Shown one piece after another: positions 10,623 through 22,862 of a stretch of 64,000 bases of DNA (the first letter of the stretch is position 1; each line of letters starts with the position of its first letter). The stretch spans positions 26,140,001-26,204,000 of the forward strand of contig NC_068922.1 of assembly GCF_023091745.1 (NCBI RefSeq). Reading direction: 5' to 3'. The notes below the pieces were generated by a model that saw only the letters and a program-made list of their open reading frames with translations, was not told the origin of the DNA and did not search any database. The DNA comes from Budorcas taxicolor (taxonomy: Eukaryota > Chordata > Mammalia > Artiodactyla > Bovidae). The position numbers and the translations under genes are program-made.

Positions 10623-10891
10623 ATGCTGCTGCTGCTGCTAAGTCGCTTCAGCCGTGTCCAACTCTGTGCAACCCCATAGGCGGCAGCCAACGAGATGCCT
10701 CTGTCCCTGGGATTCTCCAGGCAAGAATACTAGAGTGGGTTGCCATTTCCTTCTCCAATGCATGCATGCATGCTAAGTCGCTTCAGTTGCATCCGACTGT
10801 GTGCGACCCCATGGACAGCAGCCCACCAGGCTCCTCTGTCCACAGGATTCTCTAGGCAAGAGTACTGGAGTGGGTTGCCATTTCCTTCTCC
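10623..10891 (-). mobile_element. BOV-A2 SINE at the tail of a CHR-2
   Basis: Antisense dimer starting with the (AGC)n end 'tgctgctgctgctaagtcgc' and ending 'ccatttccttctcc'. It lies between the CHR-2 3' end and the right-hand CHR-2 target copy. It has no separate target duplication of its own. Confidence 0.9.
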
Positions 10892-10926
10892 AAAAATCAG
10901 TTAATGGTTGCAGATATGCAGTACAT

Positions 10927-11256
10927 TGAATGTTTGTTTACTCCCAAATTCAAATGTTGAAACCTAATCCCTGAAGCGATGGTATCTGGAGGTGATGACT
11001 TTTGGAGGTGACTAGGTCATGAGGGTGGAGCCCTCATGGATAGGATTAGCGCTTTTATAAAAGAGACCCCCAAGAGCTCCCTTGCTCCTTCGTCCATGAA
11101 AGGACATAGCAAGAAGGAGGTCCTCACCAGACACCAAATCTTTCAGTGCCTTGATCTTTGAGTTTCCAGCCTCCAGAACTGTGAGGAATGAATGTCTGTT
11201 GTTTAGGTCACCCATTCTAAGATATTTTGTTACCGCAGCCTAATCAGACTAAGACA
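10927..11256 (+). mobile_element. MLT1-family LTR (ERVL-MaLR)
   Basis: The landmarks are 'gtgactaggtcatgagggtg', 'gagccctcatggataggatt', 'ccagcctccagaactgtgag' and a terminal 'aatcagactaagaca'. This is an ancient placental LTR with no internal region, so a solo LTR. Confidence 0.85.
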
Positions 11257-12263
11257 AGATGCATGTAGTTTCCTAATGCAGTAATGGGAATCTAGATATT
11301 TGCATCTTGATCAATACATCAAATTCAGTACATCAAAAGCTAATTTTTCTGTTGCTACATCTCAGTAACCAGTATAAGTTCCCTCTTCATCATCAGAACA
11401 GCCCTTGAAAGCGAGTCCCAACCAACTCCACTATGGTTGACCCAGCAACACAGGCAAAAAGGATGGGCAATTACCACCTGGGAGCCTGGACACTCTGAGA
11501 GTGTGTCATTATGGGAATCATTTTTGTAGAGGTTGCTATGGTTTCTGTACTACATTCTCTATAGTTGGATGATTTTAGTTAATCAATGGCAAGCCACAGT
11601 GTAATTATTTTCTCTTCAGAGAACACAAGGAAGAAGAAAAAGCTTGGCATTTCTTGTACAATGTCACTGCTGACAGCTATTTTCTTTGACTATAAAAGAA
11701 AGACATGTTCTTATTCTAAATGAAAAGCAGAAAAGGAAAGTTGGGGGGAAATTGAAATAATTTTCCAATTTAGGCTAGCCTTTTAAGAAGGACCAGAAAA
11801 GCTATTTCCCCAAATGATCTTCCTAGAACTTTATTTATTTTCTAATTAGGATGTTCATCCAGAAGGATGTGAGGAAAAAACTACCCCCACCCACAAAGAA
11901 TCTTGGGATTTTTCTTACTACCTTGACAGAGTGTCTGGACATTGAGAAGCCATGGTTTGGGCTTATTATTACTCCCCCTAAAGTTAATCACTCCTCCACT
12001 TTTTACAGTTTGTTTATTGGATATTTTGTTTTTAATTTTTATTTTTATGTTTATTGGATATTACTAAAAGAAAAACCACTACTTCATATAGTTGACCACA
12101 CACACACAAAATGTGGGAAAGAATCCTGTGAAAAGTAGCAGAGAAATAAAACCATCACAAGTAAAACCATTAAACAGGCTCAAGAGATCATTCAGAATGC
12201 TAAATATTCAAGAACTGACTTCTACTTTCCATTCTAGTCCCAAGGGTTGATTTGGTATAATCT
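11257..12263. other. Mostly unassigned sequence
   Basis: No family recognised except the short duplication at 12011-12062. A 95-codon frame (11851-12138, +) has no recognisable motif and crosses low-complexity TTTAT sequence. Confidence 0.4.
12011..12062 (-). repeat. 15-bp direct repeat around an A/T-only segment
   Basis: TGTTTATTGGATATT occurs at 12011-12025 and 12048-12062, perfectly repeated. Between them lie 22 bases of almost pure T/A, read as an A-rich tail on the minus strand. Confidence 0.6.
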
Positions 12264-12508
12264 AAGTACTTTGGCCACCTCATGCGAAGAGTTGACTCTT
12301 TGGAAAAGACTCTGATTCTGGGAGGGATTGGGGGCAGGAGGAGAAGGGGACGACCGAGGATGAGATGGCTGGATGGCATCACCAACTCGATGGAGGTGAG
12401 TTTGTGTAAACTCCGGGAGTTGGTGATGGACAGGGAGGCCTGGCGTGCTGCAATTCATGGGGGCACAAAGAGTCAGACACGACTGAGCCACTGAACTGAA
12501 CTGAACTG
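12264..12508 (+). mobile_element. BovB 3' end, 5'-truncated
   Basis: Sense copy from 'tactttggccacctcatgcg' to the 'gaactgaactgaactgaa' terminus. Frame 12282-12494 is open and reads the ORF2 C-terminus (for example RMRWLDGITNSMEVSLCKLR). Relatively low decay. Confidence 0.93.
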
Positions 12509-12510
12509 AA

Positions 12511-13917
12511 GTATGTCACACTCATTCAGTTGCTGGTTGGCCATCTTCATACAGACAGTGGGAACAGCACGTGCAAGCCACAGGGACAGGGTCTCCTCGG
12601 AAGTAATTCAAGACTTCTGGGTTGCCTCGTCAGAGAGGATGTGTGGAGGAATTTACAAAGAGCAAGGCAAGGCTCCTGTTTTGAGGAACTTTGCTTTTGC
12701 ATGCAGAAGACAAGCATCCTTGAGTGAGATGGCAAAGTCTTCTCACTGTAAATATAGAATTTAGTTGGTTTCCTGTTTGAAGGAACAGTCAAGGCAGTCA
12801 AGGCCAGAGTTCTTTGATTCCATATAAGCAAGTGCTATCACTCCCCACTGTTCTGCTTTGAAAGGGTATGTTTTATTCAAGCTATATGGTATTAGCTCAT
12901 GTTTGAAAACAGGCCCATTTTCAGATAGATCCAGCTCTCTACAAAGGGGCTGTGTTCCTTGACTATGTGAAAAGAAACTCGGAGCCTTAATATGTGTCAT
13001 CAGATGTACGAGAAAAAATGGACTTAATAGTTTTGAAAGACAGTGTGGACTTACTGTGAATTCCCTTAACTTCTTTTACTTGAAATTAAAAGCAAAATAC
13101 AGATAATGGAAAATTTTATTACTTAGGGAATTATGTTCATCTGTTCAGATTAGAAGTTGCCCTTGGCTTTAGTTGTTACCATCACATTCCTAAGCCAACA
13201 TCACTGCTGTTTTGGGGTTTGGCATTATGGTGTGTATCCCTGATTTATATGGCAAAATGGGATGTCCCCCCTCTTGGCTAATCAGGTAGGCTGAGAATCC
13301 ATCAGGTTTTGCAGAATTGAGTTTCTATTCACAGTGGCTGGCTTCCTCTGAGCACTAAAGTCACACACCTCTTCTCATTGAGATTTCCCCTGAGGGTGCA
13401 GAGGTCTTTTGTAGAACATGCAGTCTACTGATGTTGTGGTTTGCACCCTTGTTAGCACTTTTGATGAGAACACACAGCATGTACCACCATAAGTTCAAGT
13501 TCACTTGCGAGCTACAAATTGAAGAGTTCTTTCTGTGCCAGTAGTCAAATGACATACATTCTCTCCCAGTGCATACTCCTCGAAAATGCTACACACTCAA
13601 GTAGCTTTTTCTCAAATGTTGTTCATACTTCTGCTCAGAATATTTTTGCAACATCTGTGAGGCAGTTCTCATTGATACTTACTTGTTTGTCTGCTTATAA
13701 AAAGAATACCTAGTTTTTACGGAATATTTAGAAAATACAGAAAAGTTTTCAAATGAACATTGAAAGTTACATATAGCCGCTATTCAGTAATTACTGCTAT
13801 TAACATACAGTATATTGTTTTAAAATTTTATGTGCTCACACGCATGTGTATAACCAAGTAAACACAAAAATACATTGAACTATATATATGATTGTGTATA
13901 TAGTAATACAATGAGCT
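12511..13917. other. No recognisable feature
   Basis: About 1.4 kb of unassigned sequence. Open frames of 60-95 codons occur on both strands, without motifs or supporting signals. Confidence 0.45.
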
Positions 13918-13928
13918 ATAAGGATAAT

Positions 13929-15174
13929 TCTCCAAGCCAGGCTTCAACAGTATGTGAACCGTAAACTTCCAGGTGTTCAAGCTGGATTTAGAAAATGCAG
14001 AGGAACCAGAGACCAAATTGCCAAAATCCACGGGATCATTGAAAAAGCAAGAGAGTTTCAGAAAAACATCTACTTCTGCTTTATTGACTATGCCAAAGCC
14101 TTTGACTGTGTGGATCACAACAAACTGGAAAATTCTTAAAGAGATGAGAATACCAGATTGCCTAACCTGCCTCTTGAGAAATCTGTATCCAGGTCAGGAA
14201 GCAACAGTTTGAACTGGACATGGAACAACACATTGGTTCCAAATTGGGAAAGGAGTATGCCAAGGCTGTATATTGTCACCCTCGTTATTTAAGTTATTTA
14301 ATTTATATGCAGAGTATGTCATGTGAAATGCCGGACTGGATGAAGCACAAGCTGGAATCAAGATTGCTGGGAGAAATATCAATAACCTCAGATATGCAGA
14401 TGACATCACCCTTATGGCAGAAAGTGAAGAGGAACTAAAGAGCCTCTTGATGAAAGTGAAAGAGGAGAGTGAAAAAGTTGGCTTAAAGCTCAATGTTCAG
14501 AAAACTAAGATCATGGCATCTGGTCCCATCACTCCATGGCAGAGATGGAGAAACAATGGAAACAGTGGGAGACTTTAGGGCTCCAAAATCACTGCAGATG
14601 GTGACTGAAGCCATGAAATTAAAAGACACTTGCTCCTTGGAAGAGAAGTTATGACCAACCTAGATAGCATATTAAAAAACAAAGACATTACTTTGCCAAC
14701 AAAGGTCCGTCTAGGCAAAGTTAGAGTACTGGTTTTTTGAATAGTCATGCATGGATGTGAAAGTTGGAGTATAAGGAAAGCTGAATGCCAAAAAATGGAT
14801 GCTTTTGAAGTGTGGTGTTGGCAAGACTCTTGATAGTCCCTTGGACTGCAAGGAGATCCAACCAGTCAATCCTAAAGCAAATCAGTCCTGAATATTCACT
14901 GGAAGGACTGATGCTGAAGCTGAAACTCCAATAGTTTGGCATCCTGATGGGAAGAACTGACTCATTTGAAAAGCCCCTGATGCTGGGAAAGATTGAAGGT
15001 GTGAGAAGAAGGGGACGACAAAGGAAGAGATGGTTGGATGGCATCACCGACTCAGTGGACGTGAGTTGAGTAAACTCCAGGAGATGGTGATGGACAGGGA
15101 GGCCTGGCGTGCTGCAGTCCATGGAGTCGCAAAGAGTGGGACGTGACTGAGCGACTGAATTGACTGACTGACTG
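13929..15174 (+). mobile_element. BovB, 1.25 kb, 5'-truncated with 11-bp target duplication
   Basis: Sense copy covering the ORF2 RT region to the 3' end. It begins 'ctccaagccaggcttcaaca' and ends in a variant 'ctgactgactg' tail. The peptide FIDYAKAFDCVDHNKL (RT motif A) is readable at about 14083-14130. Stops and frameshifts then break the frame, for example the frame closes just after HNKLENS. It is flanked by ATAAGGATAAT at 13918-13928 and 15175-15185, a perfect 11-bp duplication. Confidence 0.95.
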
Positions 15175-15185
15175 ATAAGGATAAT

Positions 15186-15604
15186 CTTTAGTTTGTCATA
15201 ACTATTGCAACTATTTTACTCTTATTTGACATTAACCTTTTAATTTTTAAGAATAGTGATGTAAATGATCATCTATTTTAGATCAATGGTCTTAAAAAAT
15301 TTGCCCTTTCTGACTCCTCTAATCGCTTTTATGCTTAGAAAGTACTTTCACACATTAATTTTTAATGGAATTTGAGTCTTATTATTTCATTTATATTTTT
15401 TTCCTGAATGAATCTGGACTTTTTTTACTATAAGATGAAAAGAGAGTATCTAATCGAATTTATTGACTAAATGGATTATTAATTGTTTCAACTGCATATT
15501 TGATTCTTTCTTCATTGATTTATGAAAACTCCTGAATCACACACTATTATTTATATTCTAAGACTTCTTTCTGGGCTAAGTAGTATGCTAATCTGTCCCC
15601 TTGT
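15186..15604. other. No recognisable feature
   Basis: AT-rich sequence. Nothing supportable. Confidence 0.4.
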
Positions 15605-15870
15605 AAATTCATTCATTTAACAGATATTTCTGAAGGTCTGCTAGGTGCCAGACATTCCGTTTTAGACAACGGAAATAAAGCAGTAATAACACACACACAC
15701 AAATCCCTTCCCTGTGGAGATTACATTTTGGCACAGATTGGGACAAGATTAACAAATACAGGACAAGTGAGTGAAAGATTTATTATGTCAGACAGTAATG
15801 CGAAGTGGGTAGTGAAAAATCAAAGAGAAGGGGTGGAGGCTTGTGTGTGGAGGAGGCTGGTGATTACTAG
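15605..15870 (-). repeat. L2 LINE 3' end (antisense)
   Basis: 'tgctaggtgccagacattcc' and 'ccctgtggagattacatttt' follow the reverse complement of the L2 3' region. A short (AC)n run interrupts it at about 15690-15702. Confidence 0.7.
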
Positions 15871-15904
15871 GTTGTTATCAGACAATAGTTGGCACCAGTC
15901 ATCT

Positions 15905-16529
15905 GACTGGAAGACATAAAATAATCTTAAAACATGAAATACTCATGTCTTGAGTGATGTCAGGCAATGCCCTAGGGGTGAGGGTAGTGCCAAGAACAGT
16001 GCTACAATAGAACAGAAATGATTTGTGCAGAAGCACACAGTTGTATTCTTATTTGACAGTATAAGCGGGTAGAATCTTTCCTCCTAGGACTCTAGGACTG
16101 ACGATGCTGGATTTTATTACCACTTGAACAGTGACCCATAAATGGTCCTTGATTGATCAAACAAAGAGCCGCTTGGTTTATGGATGTCTGTTCCAAGGTG
16201 ATCAGACAGCATCCTGTTTGGAAGGCTGCCGCTCTGATCGATGGAAGTAAACATAAGCCAGCTCAGAGGACTGAATTCATGATGTTTTCCCTTTGTTTGA
16301 GATTTTACCAACTTGCAGGCAGTGGTCAGTGGCTTGTCCATAGGATTAGGCAGAAAAGCAATGGAAAGTTGACCTCTTAAAGGATGCTTGTGTAAGGAAG
16401 AGCTTTGTAGAAATCACTGTGGGAATCTGAGGGATCATGTATAAAATTTGGATAGGGAGATAGTGTAGGGAAGATAGTGTTAATCACTGAGCCATGTCTG
16501 ACTCTGCACTCCCATAGACTGTTCTTAAA
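15905..16529. other. No recognisable feature
   Basis: Unassigned sequence. Overlapping frames at 16117-16380 lie on opposite strands and have no motif. Confidence 0.4.
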
Positions 16530-17466
16530 TGAAACAGAAAAGCACATACCATAAAAGAAAAATGATAAATAAGAGTATATTAAAATTAAAAACTTCTGCT
16601 CATCAAATGAAACTTCAAGAATGTGAAAAGATAAACCACAAACTGGGAGAAGTTTAAACATATATATCACATAAGGGACTCATTCATATTCAGAATATTT
16701 GAAAACCTCCTATGGCTCAACAAAAACAATGACAAATAGAAAAAAATGGATAAAAGACAATTCCCAAATATAAAATAAGATGGGCCAATCAATATGTTAA
16801 AAATAGTCCCAAATTATCAACTCAGAACAATGCAAAGTAATACCACAGTGAAAAATCCATTAAGAGGAAAAAAATTAGACAATAAAAATATCAGAGAAGA
16901 GGTAGAACAAAGAATGTTAATATACTCCTAGGGGGAGAGTAGATCAGTAAATGTATTTTGCAAAGCCACCTGGCATTATCTAGTATATACCAAAGAGAAA
17001 CTCTTATACATGTGCTGTCTATGAGATTATTATGTGCAATAACAAGCATAAAAGTGGAAACAATGAAAATGCCCATTGATAGGAAAACGGAAGTAATAAC
17101 TACAGCATGGACACGAATGATGTAGTTATATACATCAACATGTGTGAACCTCAGAAATACAAATATTTTGAGCCAAGATATGGCAGAAGAATATATTCAG
17201 TATTTTAAACTTAAAATATTCAAATAAAATATGCTTTAGCATTTATACATAATGGTAAAACTATAGTGAATTGAAAGAGAGTCATGAAGACAAAATTCAT
17301 AAAGATTCTGGAGGAGGAAGAGGAAAAGAGATGGAGGATTTCCAGGGTCTTAGTTATGGTCTATTTATTTAACCAGCTGGAGGTCATATGGTTGCTCATT
17401 TATTTTTAATCTTTTTGACTTAAAAGATCCACGTATCTTTTATGTTTATAAAATATATCATATTTT
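16530..17466 (+). mobile_element. Ancient L1 (L1M-type) 3' portion
   Basis: The sequence follows the end of L1 ORF2 and the 3' UTR in order: 'aaaacttctgctcatcaaat' near 16587, 'ctcctatggctcaacaaaaa' near 16708, and a decayed tail to about 17466. It is heavily substituted and no frame remains. Confidence 0.75.
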
Positions 17467-17936
17467 CAATTTTTAAATTAAGGGACATGTATTCCAAGAC
17501 GTCAATGGATTTAAGTCCTTCAGCAGGTACTATGCCAGTTACGGCTACTCTAAGAAATTCAGCAAGATCCATGTCACTATAGCTTACCAAGTTTTCATCA
17601 CAAAAGTAATTGGTTTAACAACAAAATATTAAATCACACCAAGCAAGTTAGCTGGATTGTTTTGTACCCTCCTGGCATTAAGCTGATATTCTCAGTCTCA
17701 TAAGCAGACTGATATTCTCCAGCCTTGAAGAACCAGAAATATCACATCTCACTGCTTAAATAGTGTTCTTAGAACCGTTACCTTCAATTTGATCAGGACC
17801 ATCTCACACAGTGTGGTAGATCCTAATGGTATTAAATCTCATTTCTTGGATGTAATTCTCCTAACAAGTGCACTTAACTTTCACAGATGTCCTAGGAATT
17901 TCTATGTGCATGTAAGTTCAAGAAAAGTGACAACTG
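17467..17936. other. No recognisable feature
   Basis: Unassigned AT-rich sequence. Confidence 0.4.
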
Positions 17937-18105
17937 TGACTTTCCTGTTGGTCCAGTGGTTAAGACTTTGCTTTCCAGTGCCAGGGGTGTGGGTTTGATC
18001 CCTGACTGGGGACTAAGATTTCATAGACCTTGCAGCCAAAATACCAAAAAATAAATAGAAACAATATTGTAACAAATTCAACAAAGATTTTTTAAATTGT
18101 CCATA
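17937..18105 (+). mobile_element. CHR-type SINE
   Basis: Head 'gtgactttcctgttggtcca', 'gtgggtttgatccctgactg' with a B-box-like motif, and tail 'aacaatattgtaacaaattc'. Sense orientation. Confidence 0.85.
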
Positions 18106-18265
18106 TTTTTAAAGATTTTTTTTAAAAAAAGAGAAGTGATAGTGTACAAAGCAGGAAAAATAAAGAATAAACATTCCAAAAAGGGTTAATGAACTGCTGG
18201 TTATCAGATCACAGCCACACCCACCCACAAAAGCAAGAATCACCAGCTTTAAAGATAAAGGTACT

Positions 18266-18405
18266 AGAGGGACTTCCTGGTGGCCCATTGGTTAGTGATT
18301 AAGACTCCACACTTCCAACACAAGGGATGTGGGTTAGATCTCTGGTTGGGGAACTAGGATCCTGCATACCGCATGGTACAGCCCCCCCAAAAAACACACA
18401 AAAAT
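18266..18405 (+). mobile_element. CHR-type SINE with 11-bp target duplication
   Basis: Body from 'gggacttcctggtggcccat' to an A-rich tail. It is flanked by ATAAAGGTACT at 18255-18265 and 18406-18416, a perfect match. Confidence 0.9.
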
Positions 18406-18416
18406 ATAAAGGTACT

Positions 18417-19577
18417 GGGATGATTTAAAATGAAGTTCAAGAGCAGATTTAAGTAAAACATGAACTGAAAACATGTCTAAATAGAATTCTCAATCGAATT
18501 TCAAGAATGATATGAGTAAAACAATTTTAATTTTATTCAAAAGTATTTCCTAGGAGGTTTTGTAAACTTAACCATTCTTACTAGAAAAGAAATGTAATGA
18601 AATAAGAGAGGGATTTTATTCTCCTGATTTACTTCACATTGAGTACTTAAAATCAGCCAAAGCCTTAGAAAACATTTCGGTGTTACCATGTTTGTGAACA
18701 TTGTTCAACACTCCTTCTCCTGTCCCCTGTAGAATATCATTCACCATGCAGCAGAAATCATTATACGGTTATTTAACTTTGGACATCTTTCAATAGATTC
18801 TGATTATCTCATTAAAAGCTAAGCCTGAAGGCTTGTGGAACATCTGTGTGTGTGTGTGTGTGTGTGTGATGTCTATCTTAAATGAAAATTTTACACGTAT
18901 ATGAAAAAGAATCACATTAGCCTCTGAAAACTATTGTCAAGACAGAGAGCAGAAGAGGGATTGAAGGTCAATTTGTTTTTTCTTATTTCTGTAAATTTTA
19001 ATGTTAGCAATTTCTATTGTGTGCAATCTGTTTCCTTGTTTCTGGCAAAGCATTTCTGGCTGACAACCATCCAAAATGCCCATACTAGTGCAGACCACGA
19101 TTTGATTTATGGGAGCAGCGTAAGTGTGTAAAACATTTAATCTGACGCTTTTGACATGTTTGTAGAGGATACGAAATATAGGGAATACCCTGAAAGAAAG
19201 AGTGGCCCTTCCTGGTAGCTGGTCAGCCATGACTTCCCCAGAAATGCACAAAAGGAGCTTGCTCACGCATGAATCTGGGACGCTGGCTTCCCCACAGATA
19301 CGCCACGTCAGCCAGCCAAAGGGCTTATGTGAGTCATTTGTGCCCTCATTTCGGATTGAAAAGTACATACATCTGGCACTGTTATGCTTGACTGGTGCTA
19401 GCTTGTGGCATATAAACAGCTGAGGAATAAATTTGGGGACATTATTAACCAAGACCAAAATGGGCCACTCGGTTTCACTGGGTTCAAAATGACAGCTCCT
19501 GGTTTTCTAAAATGTGTCTTAGTATTTAAGGATGTACATTACAATATTAGTTACCAATCAAGAGTTGGATATGAATG
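18417..19577. other. Unassigned stretch with a (TG)12 run
   Basis: A dinucleotide run lies at 18845-18868. A 173-codon minus-strand frame (18937-19458) crosses the region. Its product resembles no family I know, and no promoter, splice or codon-use evidence supports it, so I do not call it a gene. Confidence 0.4.
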
Positions 19578-19603
19578 AGGGACTGAACTGAATTGAACTG
19601 AAT
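19578..19603 (+). repeat. Micro-fragment of a BovB 3' terminus
   Basis: Only about 26 bases of BovB end ('gactgaactgaattgaactg') are present. It may be an extremely 5'-truncated insertion. The element is too short for firm assignment. Confidence 0.5.
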
Positions 19604-19863
19604 CATAAACTTTTTTTTTTATCTGTACATATCTATCCTCTAGCAAATTGAAGAACAAAATTCAGGAATTTGTAAATGGATAGTTTAAAAGACATCGAGG
19701 ACATTTGCATTTGAAGGAGAGTCAAGCCATTCTTGTGCAGCTGTTTGATGATGCAAAATCAAAACCCTCTAATGAACATTTTGCAGATCCTCTTTGAGTG
19801 GACACCACTCTACATACTAGGAGATATCCAAAGACACAAAACATTATCTATGCTATGCTTCCA

Positions 19864-20934
19864 GTTCAGTTCAGTCACTCAGTCCTGTCTGACTCTTTGT
19901 GATCCCATGGACTGCAGCACGCCAGGATCCCCTGTCCATGACCAACTCCTGGAGCTTGCTCAAACTCATGTCCATAGAGTCGGTAATGACATCAAATCGA
20001 CTCATCCTCTGTCATCCCCTTCTCCTCCCATCTTTAATCTTTCCCAGCATCAGGGTCTTTTCCAATGAGTCAATTCTTCACCCCAGTTGGTCAAAGTGTT
20101 AGAGTTTCAGCTTTAGCATTGGTCTTTCCAATGAATATTCAGGACTGATTTTCTTTAGTTGGACTGGTTGGCTCTCCCTGCAGTCCAAGGGACTCAAGAG
20201 TCTTCTCCAATATCCCAGTTCAAAGGCATCCATTTTTTGGCATTCAGCTTTCTTTATAATCCAACTCTCACATCCATACATGACTACTGGAAAAACCATA
20301 GCTTTGACTAGATGGAACTTTGTTGGCAAAGTAATGTCTCTGCTTTTTAATATGCTGTCTAGGTTGGTCATAGCTTTTCTTCCAAGGAGCAAACATTTTT
20401 TAATTTCATGGCTTCAGTCACCATCTGCAGTGATTTTGGAGCCCAAGAAAATAAAGTCTCCCATTGTTTCCCCATCTATTTGCCATGAAGTGATGGGACT
20501 GGATGCCATGATCTTAGTTTTTTGAATATTGTTTTTGGCCAGCTTTTTCACTCTTCTCTTTCACTTTCATCAAGAGGCTCTTTAGTCCCTCTTCACTTTC
20601 TGCCATAAGTGTGGTGTCATCTGCATATCCGAGGTTATTGATATTTCTCCTGGCAATCTTGATTCCAGCTTGTGCTTCATCCAGTCTGGCATTTCACATG
20701 ATGTACTCTGCATATAGGTTAAATAAGCAGGTTGACAATATACAGCCTTGATATACTCCTTTCCCAATTTGGAACCAGTGTGTTGTTCCATGTCCAGTTC
20801 TAACTGTTGCTTCTTGATCAGCATACAGATTTCTCAGGAGGCAGGTAAGGTGGTCCATGGTAGAGAGTTCTGATAAAATGTGGTCTGCTGGAGAAGGGAA
20901 TGGCAAACCACTTCATTCTTGCCTTGAGGACTCC
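19864..20934 (-). mobile_element. BovB with inverted 5' segment and 9-bp target duplication
   Basis: 19864 to about 20853 is antisense BovB: the 3' terminus at the left, then ORF2 C-terminus and RT region. From about 20856 to 20934 the sequence is instead in + orientation and matches the 5' part of BovB/ART2A ('ctggagaagggaatggcaaa' then 'ttcttgccttgagga'). The target copies ATGCTTCCA at 19855-19863 and 20935-20943 enclose both parts, so they look like one insertion. The minus frame 20099-20392 and neighbours carry ORF2 peptides with frameshifts. Confidence 0.9.
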
Positions 20935-21025
20935 ATGCTTCCAAAGATTTCACAATCCAGAAAAGGATGCAATGAATGTCTGCATAGATAAAAATTATCT
21001 ATACAGAGATATTTATGCAATTATC

Positions 21026-21150
21026 TATTCATGGAGAAGGAAATGGCAGCCCACTCCAGTATTCTTGCTTGGAGAATCCCACAAACAGGGGAGCCTGGCA
21101 GGCTACAGTACATGGGGTTGCAAGAGTAGGACATGACTTAGCAACTAAAC
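21026..21150 (+). mobile_element. Bov-A monomer (partial Bov-tA)
   Basis: 'ggagaaggaaatggcagccc' to 'acatgacttagcaactaaac', followed by (CCA)n. The tRNA-derived head is missing. Confidence 0.85.
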
Positions 21151-21410
21151 CACCACCACCACCATGCATAGAATGTTTGGTTAAACCAGCAGGAATGAAA
21201 ATATGATAATAGACAAGAAACATCCCACAGACTGAGTCTGAAGAATCTGGAAACTCACTGAGGGTGGAAGAAGGAAGTGTAAAAAACAGATGATGTAACG
21301 AGTGACCAGGAGCATCAGTGAGACAAGGACTAAGTAGGACCAAGTTTGGCAGAAAGTATGAGGTTTGTGCTTTGACCTTTAAATAGTTTAATTCCTCCCT
21401 CCCCAAGTAA

Positions 21411-21685
21411 CGGAGAAGGCAATGGCACCCCACTCCAGTACTCTTGCCTAGAAAATCCCATGGATGGAGGAGCCTGGTAGGCTGCAGTCCACGGGGTCGC
21501 TAGGAGTCGGACATGACTGAGTGACTTCACTTTCACTTTTCACTTTCACTCATTGGAGAAGGAAATGGCAACCTACTCCATTGCTCTTGCCTGGAGAATC
21601 CCAGGGAAAGGGGAGCCTGGTGGGCTGCCGTCTATGGGGTCACACAGAGTCAGACACGAATGAAGCGACTTAGCAGCAGTAGCAG
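21411..21685 (+). mobile_element. BOV-A2 SINE with 11-bp target duplication
   Basis: Complete dimer with an (AGC)n-type end. It is flanked by TCCCCAAGTAA at 21400-21410 and 21686-21696, a perfect match. Confidence 0.96.
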
Positions 21686-21696
21686 TCCCCAAGTAA

Positions 21697-22679
21697 AATA
21701 TCTGAAAGAAGCACTCATAAACAATGGCTGATTATAGCAAAGATGGGAAGAAAGGTGATGGCTTAATGATTTGATTATACAACAGAGGAGAAAAAGAAAG
21801 AAACTGCTTCACCCAGAATGTCAGCCCTCTCCACTCAGAGCAGAAAGTGCTGGGGTAGGGGAGGCACTAGTTATTATAGCTCCAAGAAGAGAGCCATTTG
21901 GACTGAGTTTTGAACATTATTTTACACAGCCTCTGATTATGTGGGTATACATCACACTAAGTATTTGATCAACACATTTAAAGTTGAAAGTCTCTACTTA
22001 GCTTCATCTTTTTCTGAGCTTTGTCTTGGAAAATAGTTACTTTACCTGAATAGATAGCAAATAATGGGAATGGTTGAAGGTGAGATTTTAAATGAGCGAA
22101 GAAGGAAGCAGTTCAAATGATCATCTTATGATTTTTTATACACAATGCCTGGAATCACATGATCATAAAGACAGACTATTGTCTTTGCATGAAAAACTGT
22201 ATTTTGATTTGTTATAGATGGTTGTGTCAGTTACCAACTACCAGTTACTAAAGACCAAGGATCATATCTGACAATTTATCTATCTCCACAGATCTCAGTC
22301 TAGACTCAAGGACATGAGGACATGATATTTGATGTCAATATCAAATCTTTCAAGTTGAGATTTGTGCAAATGCACTAAATTATTGGGACAATAGTTTCCA
22401 TTCATCTATTCTAATTCAGAACTTCTGTTCACTTATATGTAATCACTGATAAAATAAGAGATAATGGTGTAAGTTGGGAGCAAAGGTCTGGGCTCCTAAA
22501 TCACTATTCACATTCATGATTTTTGTTTCTAGACTCACATATTTCATCCTTTTATAACTGTCCTGAATTTTGAAGAGCACAGAGGGAGAGCAGGTTGGAC
22601 AAAACCTCATGTCCACCTCTCATTCTTAGATTGAGCTAGTGCCAGGGATTCACAGGTTTCAATTTCAGTTAAGAGTCAA
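21697..22679. other. No recognisable feature
   Basis: About 1 kb of AT-rich unassigned sequence. Confidence 0.4.
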
Positions 22680-22862
22680 GGGACTTCCTTGGTGGTTCTG
22701 TGACTAAGATCCCACATTCCTAATGCAGGGGACCCTGGTCAGGGAACTAGACCCCACAGGCCACACCTAAAGATCCTGCATGTTGCAACAAAGATGGAAG
22801 ATCCCATGTACCACAGCTAAGACCTGGCACAGTCAAATAAAGAAATACATGAAAGCAAGTAT
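22680..22862 (+). mobile_element. CHR-2-type SINE
   Basis: 'gggacttccttggtggttct', 'ctaatgcaggggaccctggt' and 'taccacagctaagacctggc' are CHR-2 landmarks. An A/T-rich tail follows. Confidence 0.8.

Noticed and set aside
18937..19458. 173-codon minus-strand open frame
   Set aside because: No recognisable domain, no promoter or splice context, and compatible with chance in AT-moderate non-coding DNA.
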